Of a stretch of DNA of 64,000 nucleotides, positions 42,895 to 50,839 are shown one piece after another. The DNA is from Neobacillus drentensis. GTDB taxonomy: Bacteria; Bacillota; Bacilli; Bacillales; Cytobacillaceae. Under the pieces are notes generated by a model. It had not been told where the DNA came from. It searched no databases and saw only the letters and a program-made list of their open reading frames with translations. The stretch's first letter is position 1; each line of letters begins with the position of its first letter. Location of the stretch: positions 672,001 through 736,000 of the forward strand of contig NZ_CP091110.1 of assembly GCF_021560175.1 (NCBI RefSeq). Reading direction: 5' to 3'. The position numbers and the translations under genes are program-made.

Positions 42895-44688
42895 ATGAGA
42901 AAAAGAGTTCTTCTGAAGTACTTAACAAATATTAACGATCTCAGTATCCGAAAAAAGCTGGTATTTTCTTTTTTTATAGTCGTTTTTATTCCCATTATGA
43001 TTACGGGCTATTATTTAACACACCAACTACGGCAAATCTCCATAAATGATGCGATGAAGCAAAGTTTAGATGATAATAAAAGGATTGCCAAACAGGCTAA
43101 CTCTTTATTGCAAATTCCTATTAGTATATCAAGTCAATTATTAATAGATAACCAACTAGAGGAATTCGCTAACACAAAATATGAAAATAAATCTCAATAT
43201 GTTTCCGCATTTCAGCAGTATAAGCGTTTCGACGAATATATGGATCTTTATGATTTTGTTTCTAATATTCGCTTTTATATGAATAACCCAACCATGATTG
43301 ATAATTGGAGAGTCATCCAACCCGATGGAATAGAGCAAAAGAAACCATGGTATGCAGAAGCAGTCAAACATCGGGGCTATATTGGATGGTATTACGCTGA
43401 AGATTTCACAAAAAATAATCGAAAATATTTAACATTGGTAAGAAGAATTGACTTTCTGCATGACAATAACTATGGACTGCTGGTTTTAGATCTTGATCAT
43501 TCCTACTTTAATACGATTCTCGATGAGTATACTTCTCCTACGATTATTATAAATGGAAGCGATATCATCACCGCTAGCAAAAATGACCTGATAGAAAACG
43601 ACATAACCCCGCTGCCTTCTAAATTACTAAAGAATAATGGGACATTTGACTTAAAGGTTCATAATCATTCTTATAAACTTGTTATCTCCAGTTTAAAGCC
43701 AGAATCCAGTTACAATAATTTTAAAATCGTAACGATTGTTCCTGTTAAAACGATTACTAAAGTGGCCAATCAAGCAAGCATGCTTGCTTTTGTATTCATT
43801 TTAATCAGTAGTATTATTGCGATCATCTTAATCTACTTTTTTTCTAAATTCTTGTCCAATCGGATTTCCCGTTTAAGTATACAAATAAACGAGGTAACCA
43901 AAGGAAATCTTGATACCAAATTAGATTTGGCGGGTAATGATGAAATTGGTAAGCTTGCGAATCAATTCAATTTTATGATCGATAATATAAAGAATTTATT
44001 GAACGATATTAAGGAAGCTGAGGCTCTGAAAAATTTGCAGGTAATTAGGGAAAAAGAGATAAAGTTTAAAATGCTGGCCAGTCAAATTAACCCTCACTTT
44101 TTATATAATGTTTTAGAATCAATAAGGATGAAAGCGCTAATTAATGGGGACAAAGAGACAAGTGATATAGTAAAAAAACTTGGATACCTGATGCGCAGAA
44201 ATTTAGAGGTCAGCAGCTCGGACGTACCGGTAAAGAGTGAATTTGAAATGGTTGAAAGTTACTTGGCCATCCAGAAGTTTAGATTTGGAAGCCGCCTATC
44301 CTATGATATCTATATGGACCCCTTAGCAAAAACAATCAATATCCCGCCGCTTTCTGTTCAGCCATTAGTGGAAAATGCACTGATTCATGGATTACGAAAT
44401 AAAGAAAAAGATGGATTTGTTTCTTTAAAAGCTAGATTGATAAATAATGAATTACTTATTGAGGTGGTTGATAATGGACAAGGTATCAGCCAAGAAAAGC
44501 TGAAAGAGATTAAAGAAAGATTAAATGAGATGAATGATCTTGATGGAAAACATATTGGATTGAGTAATGTTCACCAAAGGCTTCTGCTCGCATATGGAGA
44601 AAATTATGGCATAAAGGTAGAATCTGAGCCAAACTTCGAGACAAGAGTATACTTCACTATACCTTTAGGGGGAATTAAGAGTGCATAA
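42895..44688 (+). CDS. Sensor histidine kinase, YesM type, unit B
   Basis: 597-residue kinase with the same plan as the unit A protein: TM1 near 25-45, an extracellular sensor domain, TM2 near 300-322, HAMP (LSIQINEVTKGNLD), a His_kinase domain with His401 in INPHFLYNVLESIRM, and an ATPase domain (VENALIHG, DNGQGIS). The sensor halves of the two kinases differ much more than the catalytic halves, so they probably respond to different signals. Its end overlaps the response regulator by 8 bases. Confidence 0.93.
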   Translation: MRKRVLLKYLTNINDLSIRKKLVFSFFIVVFIPIMITGYYLTHQLRQISINDAMKQSLDDNKRIAKQANSLLQIPISISSQLLIDNQLEEFANTKYENKSQYVSAFQQYKRFDEYMDLYDFVSNIRFYMNNPTMIDNWRVIQPDGIEQKKPWYAEAVKHRGYIGWYYAEDFTKNNRKYLTLVRRIDFLHDNNYGLLVLDLDHSYFNTILDEYTSPTIIINGSDIITASKNDLIENDITPLPSKLLKNNGTFDLKVHNHSYKLVISSLKPESSYNNFKIVTIVPVKTITKVANQASMLAFVFILISSIIAIILIYFFSKFLSNRISRLSIQINEVTKGNLDTKLDLAGNDEIGKLANQFNFMIDNIKNLLNDIKEAEALKNLQVIREKEIKFKMLASQINPHFLYNVLESIRMKALINGDKETSDIVKKLGYLMRRNLEVSSSDVPVKSEFEMVESYLAIQKFRFGSRLSYDIYMDPLAKTINIPPLSVQPLVENALIHGLRNKEKDGFVSLKARLINNELLIEVVDNGQGISQEKLKEIKERLNEMNDLDGKHIGLSNVHQRLLLAYGENYGIKVESEPNFETRVYFTIPLGGIKSA

Positions 44689-46246
44689 TGTGTTAATTGT
44701 CGACGATGAACCAATGATTCGAGAAGGCTTACAGCTAATTATTCCTTGGGAAGAATATGGTTTTTACATTTTTGATACTGCCTCGAGTGGTACGGAAGCA
44801 TTAGAAAAGTATAACCAATATCAAGAAAATATTGATCTGATGATCGTTGATATTCAAATGCCCGGAATAAATGGACTCAGATTAATTGAGGAAATCAGAA
44901 AAACAAATCAACATCTGCACTTTATAATACTCAGTGGGTTTGCTGACTTTAGTTATGCGAAAAAAGCGATGTCCTGGGGAGTGGAAGATTATATTCTTAA
45001 ACCAATAAATGAGAATGAATTGGTAACCAGTTTAGAAAAAATAAAAAAAGCTCTCAATGAGGAGAAACAGAAACAATTGTTGTTGGAAAAAACTTTCCTG
45101 GCGCGAAAAGAACAACTGTTTTCCTTTTTATTAACAAAAAATGAGGCAGTTGATGATGATACTTTCCTAAGTGAGGCGACGAGTCTTGGCTTAGTTTGGG
45201 ATTCCTATCAGTTGATCCTGCTTCAGGAATTACAGCAGAATAATTTATCGAAACAAGAAACCGATTTAGAAGAGTTCTTAAAAAACTATTTTGAGGATGA
45301 CAACAGAGGTATTTCAATTATTTATACATCTACCATTTATATTCTGTTGAATAAACAAATAACCAAAAACAAGAATTTGAAGTTTCTGTATATTGAATTA
45401 ATGGAATTGTTAAAGCCGTATGGAGATTTTTGCTTTATTGCAGGTTCAGAAGTCAATCAGCTACCCGAGATAAAAAAGTCATTAGATGCAGCTCAGGAAT
45501 TGCTGAAGAGGAAATTTTTCTATACTGAGAATACACCCATCAGTCCTGATACCGACATTAACCCAAAGTTGACTTCGGTTCCGAATGTTCATACAAAGAA
45601 TGAAAATGAACTGATCGATAAGCTTGTTTATGGATTAAAAATAGGCAACAAGGAAGTAGTTTTAAAAATGGTCGAACAGGATTTTCTTGCTTTTATGGAG
45701 AATAGGGAAACTGAAATTGCGATTAAAAAGAGATATATTCATTTAGTTTCCTCTGCTGTAACCAAGTTAATCAGCGCTGATTCAACCCTCTCTTGGCTAG
45801 AGGGAGAATATCCAAACCTTGTCGAGCAAATTTATCATTCCACAAGCTTTAATCAGCTTGAAGCCGGCATCATCAATTTCTTTTCTATGATTTTAAAAGA
45901 GATGAAAATGGATACAAAAGAGGTGCAAATTGAAAAATTATTTGCATTCATTCATGAAAACTATCACAAAAATATAAAATTGGAATTGCTTGCGGAGATA
46001 TTTAATTATAGCAGCCCCTATTTGGGGAAATTAATTAAAAATACAACAGGTGAATCCTTTAACACCTATCTTGATCATGTGAGAATCCAAAAAGCAAAAG
46101 AACTTTTAAAGAAAAATACCAAAGTATACAAGGTTGCTGAACTTGTTGGATACACGAATGTAGATTACTTTTTTAGCAAGTTTAAAAAATATGTGGGGGT
46201 TTCTCCTTCGGCCTTTAAAAAAGAAAAAGAAAAAGGATTGGCTTGA
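44681..46246 (+). CDS. AraC-family response regulator, YesN type, unit B
   Basis: 521 residues from GTG 44681 (GGGGGAA before it). Receiver domain with VDDEPMIRE and Asp57 in MIVDIQMPG, a long middle domain of unclear role, and a C-terminal pair of AraC helix-turn-helix motifs (IKLELLAEIFNYSSPYLGKL and VYKVAELVGYTNVDYFFSKF). It overlaps the kinase gene, so the two are translationally coupled. It likely controls the transporter and glycosidase genes downstream. Confidence 0.93.
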   Translation: MHNVLIVDDEPMIREGLQLIIPWEEYGFYIFDTASSGTEALEKYNQYQENIDLMIVDIQMPGINGLRLIEEIRKTNQHLHFIILSGFADFSYAKKAMSWGVEDYILKPINENELVTSLEKIKKALNEEKQKQLLLEKTFLARKEQLFSFLLTKNEAVDDDTFLSEATSLGLVWDSYQLILLQELQQNNLSKQETDLEEFLKNYFEDDNRGISIIYTSTIYILLNKQITKNKNLKFLYIELMELLKPYGDFCFIAGSEVNQLPEIKKSLDAAQELLKRKFFYTENTPISPDTDINPKLTSVPNVHTKNENELIDKLVYGLKIGNKEVVLKMVEQDFLAFMENRETEIAIKKRYIHLVSSAVTKLISADSTLSWLEGEYPNLVEQIYHSTSFNQLEAGIINFFSMILKEMKMDTKEVQIEKLFAFIHENYHKNIKLELLAEIFNYSSPYLGKLIKNTTGESFNTYLDHVRIQKAKELLKKNTKVYKVAELVGYTNVDYFFSKFKKYVGVSPSAFKKEKEKGLA

Positions 46247-46294
46247 TAAGACGTTGTAGGTATAGCTCCAAAAAATTTTAAAATAGAATAAGAG

Positions 46295-46327
46295 AGCCAG
46301 GTATCGTTAAAAAGGTACCTGGTTTTT
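46295..46327 (+). terminator. Terminator of the unit B YesM/YesN operon
   Basis: CCAGGTA (46297-46303) pairs with TACCTGG (46316-46322) and is followed by TTTTT. Confidence 0.82.
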
Positions 46328-46493
46328 CTATTTATTACATGAGTTTTGGTTCGGGCAATCTATTATTCATAGAAAATAAAAATTAAACTTTAAAATCATT
46401 AAAAACTATATGAAAAGTGTCTTAATTTTTCAGGTTTTTATATTATTACGATTCCATTACTATAGTTACATAGACATGTAGGAGGTGAGGAAA

Positions 46494-47453
46494 ATGAAAG
46501 CGCAACCAGTAAAAGCGCAAAATCCAATAGTTTTAAAAACGAATCATTCAATTTGGGCCCAGATCCTAAACAAAAAGTATTTAATTTTAATGTCATTTCC
46601 TTTTGTGATTTGGGTTTTTGTCTTTTCCTATATTCCGATCTGGGGATGGACAATGGCATTCCAAAATTATAAGCCTGGGTTGCCGTTTTCACAGCAAGAA
46701 TGGGTGGGCTTGCTAAACTTTAAACAATTATTTCTTGACCATGACTTTTATCTAGTCATGCGAAATACTCTAGCGATGAGTATCATGGGGTTGGTTGTTG
46801 GTTTTATATGTCCGATTGTTCTTGCCGTTCTATTACATGAGTTAAAAAATCAAGTTTTCAAGCGGACAGTTCAGACAATTTCCTATTTACCCCACTTTGT
46901 TTCTTGGGTAGTTGTTTCGGGAATTGTCATCCAGCTGCTATCTCCAGAAGATGGAATTGTGAATCAAATTCTTGTAAACCTTCACATTATCGATAAGCCG
47001 ATACAATTTATGGCAAAGGAGAATTGGTTCTGGCAGATTGTCACAGCTGCGGATGTTTGGAAAGAGATTGGTTGGAATACCATCATCTATTTAGCTGCTA
47101 TAGCTGGAATTGATCCGCAGCTGTACGAAGCAGCCAAAGTAGATGGTGCTTCAAGATTTCGCCAAATTTGGCATATCACCATACCCGGAATTCGTACTAC
47201 CATTACTATTCTATTAATATTATCGATTGGTAACTTAATTAATATTGGATTTGAAAAGCAAATGCTGCTAGGAAATCCTCTGGTTCAAAGTCATTCCAAT
47301 GTGATTCAGCTTTACGCATTAAACTACGGTATTAGTTTAGGAAGATTTTCATATGGTACAGCGGTTGGTATTTTCAACTCGGTTGTTAGTATTATTTTAC
47401 TGTTTACATCCAATGCGATTTTCAAAAAGACAACTGGCGAAAGTGTAATGTAA
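46494..47453 (+). CDS. ABC transporter permease 1, unit B (LplB-type)
   Basis: 319-residue permease of the LplB/YtcP-type oligosaccharide class. The opening YLILMSFPFVIWVFVFSYIP is typical of LplB, and the EAA loop is EAAKVDGASRFRQIWHITIP. ATG 46494 is chosen because AGGAGG ends 8 bases before it; the GTG at 46485 lies within that site. It belongs to a different permease subtype from the unit A pair, which implies a separate substrate or chain length. Confidence 0.92.
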   Translation: MKAQPVKAQNPIVLKTNHSIWAQILNKKYLILMSFPFVIWVFVFSYIPIWGWTMAFQNYKPGLPFSQQEWVGLLNFKQLFLDHDFYLVMRNTLAMSIMGLVVGFICPIVLAVLLHELKNQVFKRTVQTISYLPHFVSWVVVSGIVIQLLSPEDGIVNQILVNLHIIDKPIQFMAKENWFWQIVTAADVWKEIGWNTIIYLAAIAGIDPQLYEAAKVDGASRFRQIWHITIPGIRTTITILLILSIGNLINIGFEKQMLLGNPLVQSHSNVIQLYALNYGISLGRFSYGTAVGIFNSVVSIILLFTSNAIFKKTTGESVM

Positions 47454-47467
47454 AGGGGGGGATTACC

Positions 47468-48370
47468 GTGGCGAAGAAGAGAAACTCCTTACCTACGAGT
47501 ACCTCTGATCGAATCTTTGATACATGTAATATTATTTTCATGATTATTGTAGTTGTTGTTATGCTATACCCGTTTTTAAACGTTCTGGCGATCTCGTTTA
47601 ATCAATCACAGGACACTGTTAAAGGCGGCATTACGATTTGGCCTCGTGCTTTTACTCTAGATAATTATAAAAAGATATTAGAATACGATACATTGTTAAT
47701 CGGATTAAAGAATTCCGTTTTAAGAACAGTGCTTGGGACGGCTTTGGGAGTCTTTTGTGACTCCATGATCGCCTATACACTAAGCAGAAAAGATTATCGA
47801 GCCAGAAAATTCATTTCTACCTTTTTGGCAATGACTCTCTATTTCTCTGGCGGACTTGTACCAGGTTATATGCTCATTCGTGATCTTCATTTGATGAATA
47901 CATTTTTAGTGTATATCATACCTGGAATGGTGAGCGTCTTTAACATTTTCATCATTCGCTCATTTATTGATGGATTGCCAATTTCACTGCAAGAATCTGC
48001 AAAGCTTGATGGTGCAAATGATTTTGTCATTTATTGGCGGGTCATCTTGCCGCTTTGTAAACCAGTTCTTGCAACGATTGCTCTTTTTATCGCTGTAGGC
48101 CAATGGAATTCGTGGTTCGATACGTACCTTTATAACTCCATGAATCCCAATTTAACCACCTTGCAATTTGAGTTAGTGAAAATTATGCAAAACACGAACT
48201 CCACCACGAATGTGAACGCGCAAACTGCAGAAAAACTAGCCAATATGGTAACACCGGAATCAATAAAGATGGCAGTTACAATTTTTGTTACGGTACCAGT
48301 ATTACTTATTTATCCATTTTTGCAAAAGTATTTTATGCAAGGAATGATACTTGGTGCTGTAAAGGATTGA
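47468..48370 (+). CDS. ABC transporter permease 2, unit B (LplC/YtcP-type)
   Basis: 300-residue partner permease. It shows MLYPFLNVLAISFNQ near TM1, the EAA-type loop ESAKLDGANDFVIYWRVILP, and the C-terminal GMILGAVKD typical of LplC. GTG start after AAGGGGGGG. Confidence 0.92.
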   Translation: MAKKRNSLPTSTSDRIFDTCNIIFMIIVVVVMLYPFLNVLAISFNQSQDTVKGGITIWPRAFTLDNYKKILEYDTLLIGLKNSVLRTVLGTALGVFCDSMIAYTLSRKDYRARKFISTFLAMTLYFSGGLVPGYMLIRDLHLMNTFLVYIIPGMVSVFNIFIIRSFIDGLPISLQESAKLDGANDFVIYWRVILPLCKPVLATIALFIAVGQWNSWFDTYLYNSMNPNLTTLQFELVKIMQNTNSTTNVNAQTAEKLANMVTPESIKMAVTIFVTVPVLLIYPFLQKYFMQGMILGAVKD

Positions 48371-48418
48371 TGAAGGCCAGTTTTTTGAAATCGTTTTATA
48401 AAAAAGGGAGGTTCAAGT

Positions 48419-50089
48419 ATGAAAGTCAAAGGAAAAGTTTTAGGTTTAGCTGCGGCCGCCATGCTGTTACTTGGCACCACTGCCTGTAGCAGCGATACAA
48501 GCTCCAGTGCCCAAAAAGAAAAAACAAGTACTGGTCCAATTACACTATCTTATTTTAGTGCAGACCCTAACCCAACCTGGAACAACATGAAGGACGAGGT
48601 AGGGAAGGAAATTACGAAAAAAACCGGTGTTACATTAAAAGCATCTTTCCAAGTGGGAAATGATGACAAGGTTGGCTTAATCGCAGCGAGCGGTGAGTAT
48701 CCTGATATCATTAGCCCCAAAGGATCTGCTGCCAAAATGGTGGATGCAGGTGCAATGGTTGATCTAAAACCATTAATCGAAAAATATGCTCCAAATCTCA
48801 AAAAAATGATTGGTGACAACTGGGGACGTTTAAAGTACAGCAATGAGGATCCAAAAGTTTATTTCATTCCAACTTATGATTCAGTTGGACAAACCTATTT
48901 TGATTCCGGCGGCGGTATGGAGCTTCAACATGCAGCTGTCAAGGAAGCTGGTTATCCAGAAATCAAGACGCTGCAGGATTATGAAAACGTTATCTCTTCC
49001 TATGTGAAAAAGCATCCAACAGTCGATGGAAAACCAACAATTGGTATGTCTTTGATTGGCAGTGACTGGCATTTCCTTATTACCGTAACCAATCCAGCCT
49101 TTGGTACGACTGGAAAACCGGATGATGGTGAATATTATATTGATCCAAAAACCTATAAAGCCACTTTCCATTCAAGACTTCCGGAAGAAAAAGAATACTT
49201 CAAATGGTTGAATCACATGAATGATATTGGTTTGCTAGATCCACAAAGTTTTGTACAAACCTATGACCAATACCAGGCAAAAATTGCTACTGGACGCATT
49301 GTTGGGTTAGCTGACCAATCATGGGATTATAGCAGTGCTGAAAACAGCTTAAAAGGTGCAGGCAAAGATGATCTAACATATGGTCACTATCCAGTTGTAT
49401 TAAATGACCAGTATAAACGTGCTGATTTCCAAGATATTGGTTTCTCCGGCGGTTGGGGAGTTGGTATCACAACAAGCTGTAAGGACCCTGTTCGTGCGAT
49501 AAGGTTCCTAGATTTCTTAGCGTCAGATGAAGGACAAATCCTGAATAACTGGGGTATTGAAGGCAAAGAATATAAAGTTGAAAATGGAAAACGTGTGATC
49601 CCCGCAGATGTTCAAACAGAAAAGACAAAGAACAATGCTGAGTTTACAAAGAAAACCGGTGTTGGCATGTATAACATGTCTATGAGATTCGGTGATGGTA
49701 TGAAAGATTCGACTGAAAATTACTATACGACGAATTTCCCAGAGAACGTTGTGCAAAACTATTCTGCTTCTACAAAGGATGTATTAGCGCATTATAAGGC
49801 TACAACTTGGAAGGATTTATTCCCAGATAAAGACGAGTTCCCTGTTAAAGCATGGGGCGCAGCTTGGAGCATAAATGCATCTAGCAATACTGAATATGGA
49901 GCAATTTTCCAAAAAGCTGAAGACACTGCAAAAGCGTATATTTCAAAAGCAATTCTTGCAAAACCTGCTGATTTTGACAAGGAATGGGATGCTTATTTGA
50001 AAGCTCTTGACCAAATCGGCGTGAAGAAGATGGAAGATGAATATACAAAACTAGTTAAAGCTCGTGTTGATTTATGGAGCAGCAAATAA
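48419..50089 (+). CDS. Oligosaccharide-binding lipoprotein, unit B (LplA-type)
   Basis: 556-residue extracellular binding protein, the larger LplA class that goes with LplB/LplC. Lipobox TTAC with lipidated Cys23, then a Ser/Thr linker and ITLSYFSADPNPTWNNM. The large size suits long or branched oligosaccharides. The ribosome site is AGGGAGG. Confidence 0.92.
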   Translation: MKVKGKVLGLAAAAMLLLGTTACSSDTSSSAQKEKTSTGPITLSYFSADPNPTWNNMKDEVGKEITKKTGVTLKASFQVGNDDKVGLIAASGEYPDIISPKGSAAKMVDAGAMVDLKPLIEKYAPNLKKMIGDNWGRLKYSNEDPKVYFIPTYDSVGQTYFDSGGGMELQHAAVKEAGYPEIKTLQDYENVISSYVKKHPTVDGKPTIGMSLIGSDWHFLITVTNPAFGTTGKPDDGEYYIDPKTYKATFHSRLPEEKEYFKWLNHMNDIGLLDPQSFVQTYDQYQAKIATGRIVGLADQSWDYSSAENSLKGAGKDDLTYGHYPVVLNDQYKRADFQDIGFSGGWGVGITTSCKDPVRAIRFLDFLASDEGQILNNWGIEGKEYKVENGKRVIPADVQTEKTKNNAEFTKKTGVGMYNMSMRFGDGMKDSTENYYTTNFPENVVQNYSASTKDVLAHYKATTWKDLFPDKDEFPVKAWGAAWSINASSNTEYGAIFQKAEDTAKAYISKAILAKPADFDKEWDAYLKALDQIGVKKMEDEYTKLVKARVDLWSSK

Positions 50090-50103
50090 TTTAAATCTTA
50101 ATT

Positions 50104-50142
50104 GGAAAAAGGGCCTGAAAGTCACAATAAGGTCCTTTTTTC
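50104..50142 (+). terminator. Hairpin terminator after the unit B binding-protein gene
   Basis: AAAAAGGGCCT pairs with AGGTCCTTTTT (one G-U), T-run included. It probably makes the transporter transcript more abundant than the glycosidase genes after it. Confidence 0.8.
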
Positions 50143-50184
50143 CTAAAAAAGCAAAAATTTGAACCAGAAGGGTGGGAAAAAGAG

Positions 50185-50820
50185 ATGAAGCTAAACGGGA
50201 ATTTATATAAGTACTGCGATTGGATTATGAAATTCGGTTATCTAAATTTATTGTGGATGTTGTTCACATTGACTGGCCTCATCATTTTTGGATTTGTACC
50301 GGCGACTATTTCTTTATTTACTATCATACGGGCCTGGATTAGAGGAGATTCAGATTTACCGATTTGGTCAACATTCTTAAAAGTATACAAGTCCGAGTTT
50401 GTTAAGTCGAATAAAGTGGGACTTGTCTATTTACTTGGAGGCTATATTTTATATATTGATGAAAGATTTTTAGTTCAATCACCAGGTAATCTTAATACGG
50501 TGATGGTTATTTTGCTGCTGATCGTTGCGTTGTTATTTTTCATTTCCTTTATGTACTTTTTCCCAACCTACGTACATTTTAAATTAAATCCACTTGCTTA
50601 TATAAGGTATTCCATCATGATGGGCCTGTCACAATTTCCTTATACGACCATCATGGTTTCCGGGGTATGGTTCTCTTATATCCTTTTGCGTTATCTTCCT
50701 GGTGTCTTTCTATTTTTTGGCGGCAGTATCCTAAGCTATATTGTCATGTGGTCTGCCAATAAAGCTTTCGAAAAAGTCCAGGTTAAGGCTATGAAACTTC
50801 AAAAATTAAACACATTATAA
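50185..50820 (+). CDS. DUF624 (YesL-like) membrane protein, unit B
   Basis: 211 residues, about five hydrophobic segments, with the pattern FGYLNLLWMLFTLTGLI and VPATISLFTIIRAW shared with the unit A protein. It begins the glycosidase half of unit B. Role not established. Confidence 0.85.
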   Translation: MKLNGNLYKYCDWIMKFGYLNLLWMLFTLTGLIIFGFVPATISLFTIIRAWIRGDSDLPIWSTFLKVYKSEFVKSNKVGLVYLLGGYILYIDERFLVQSPGNLNTVMVILLLIVALLFFISFMYFFPTYVHFKLNPLAYIRYSIMMGLSQFPYTTIMVSGVWFSYILLRYLPGVFLFFGGSILSYIVMWSANKAFEKVQVKAMKLQKLNTL

Positions 50821-50839
50821 ATGAAAGAAGTGAAGATGG

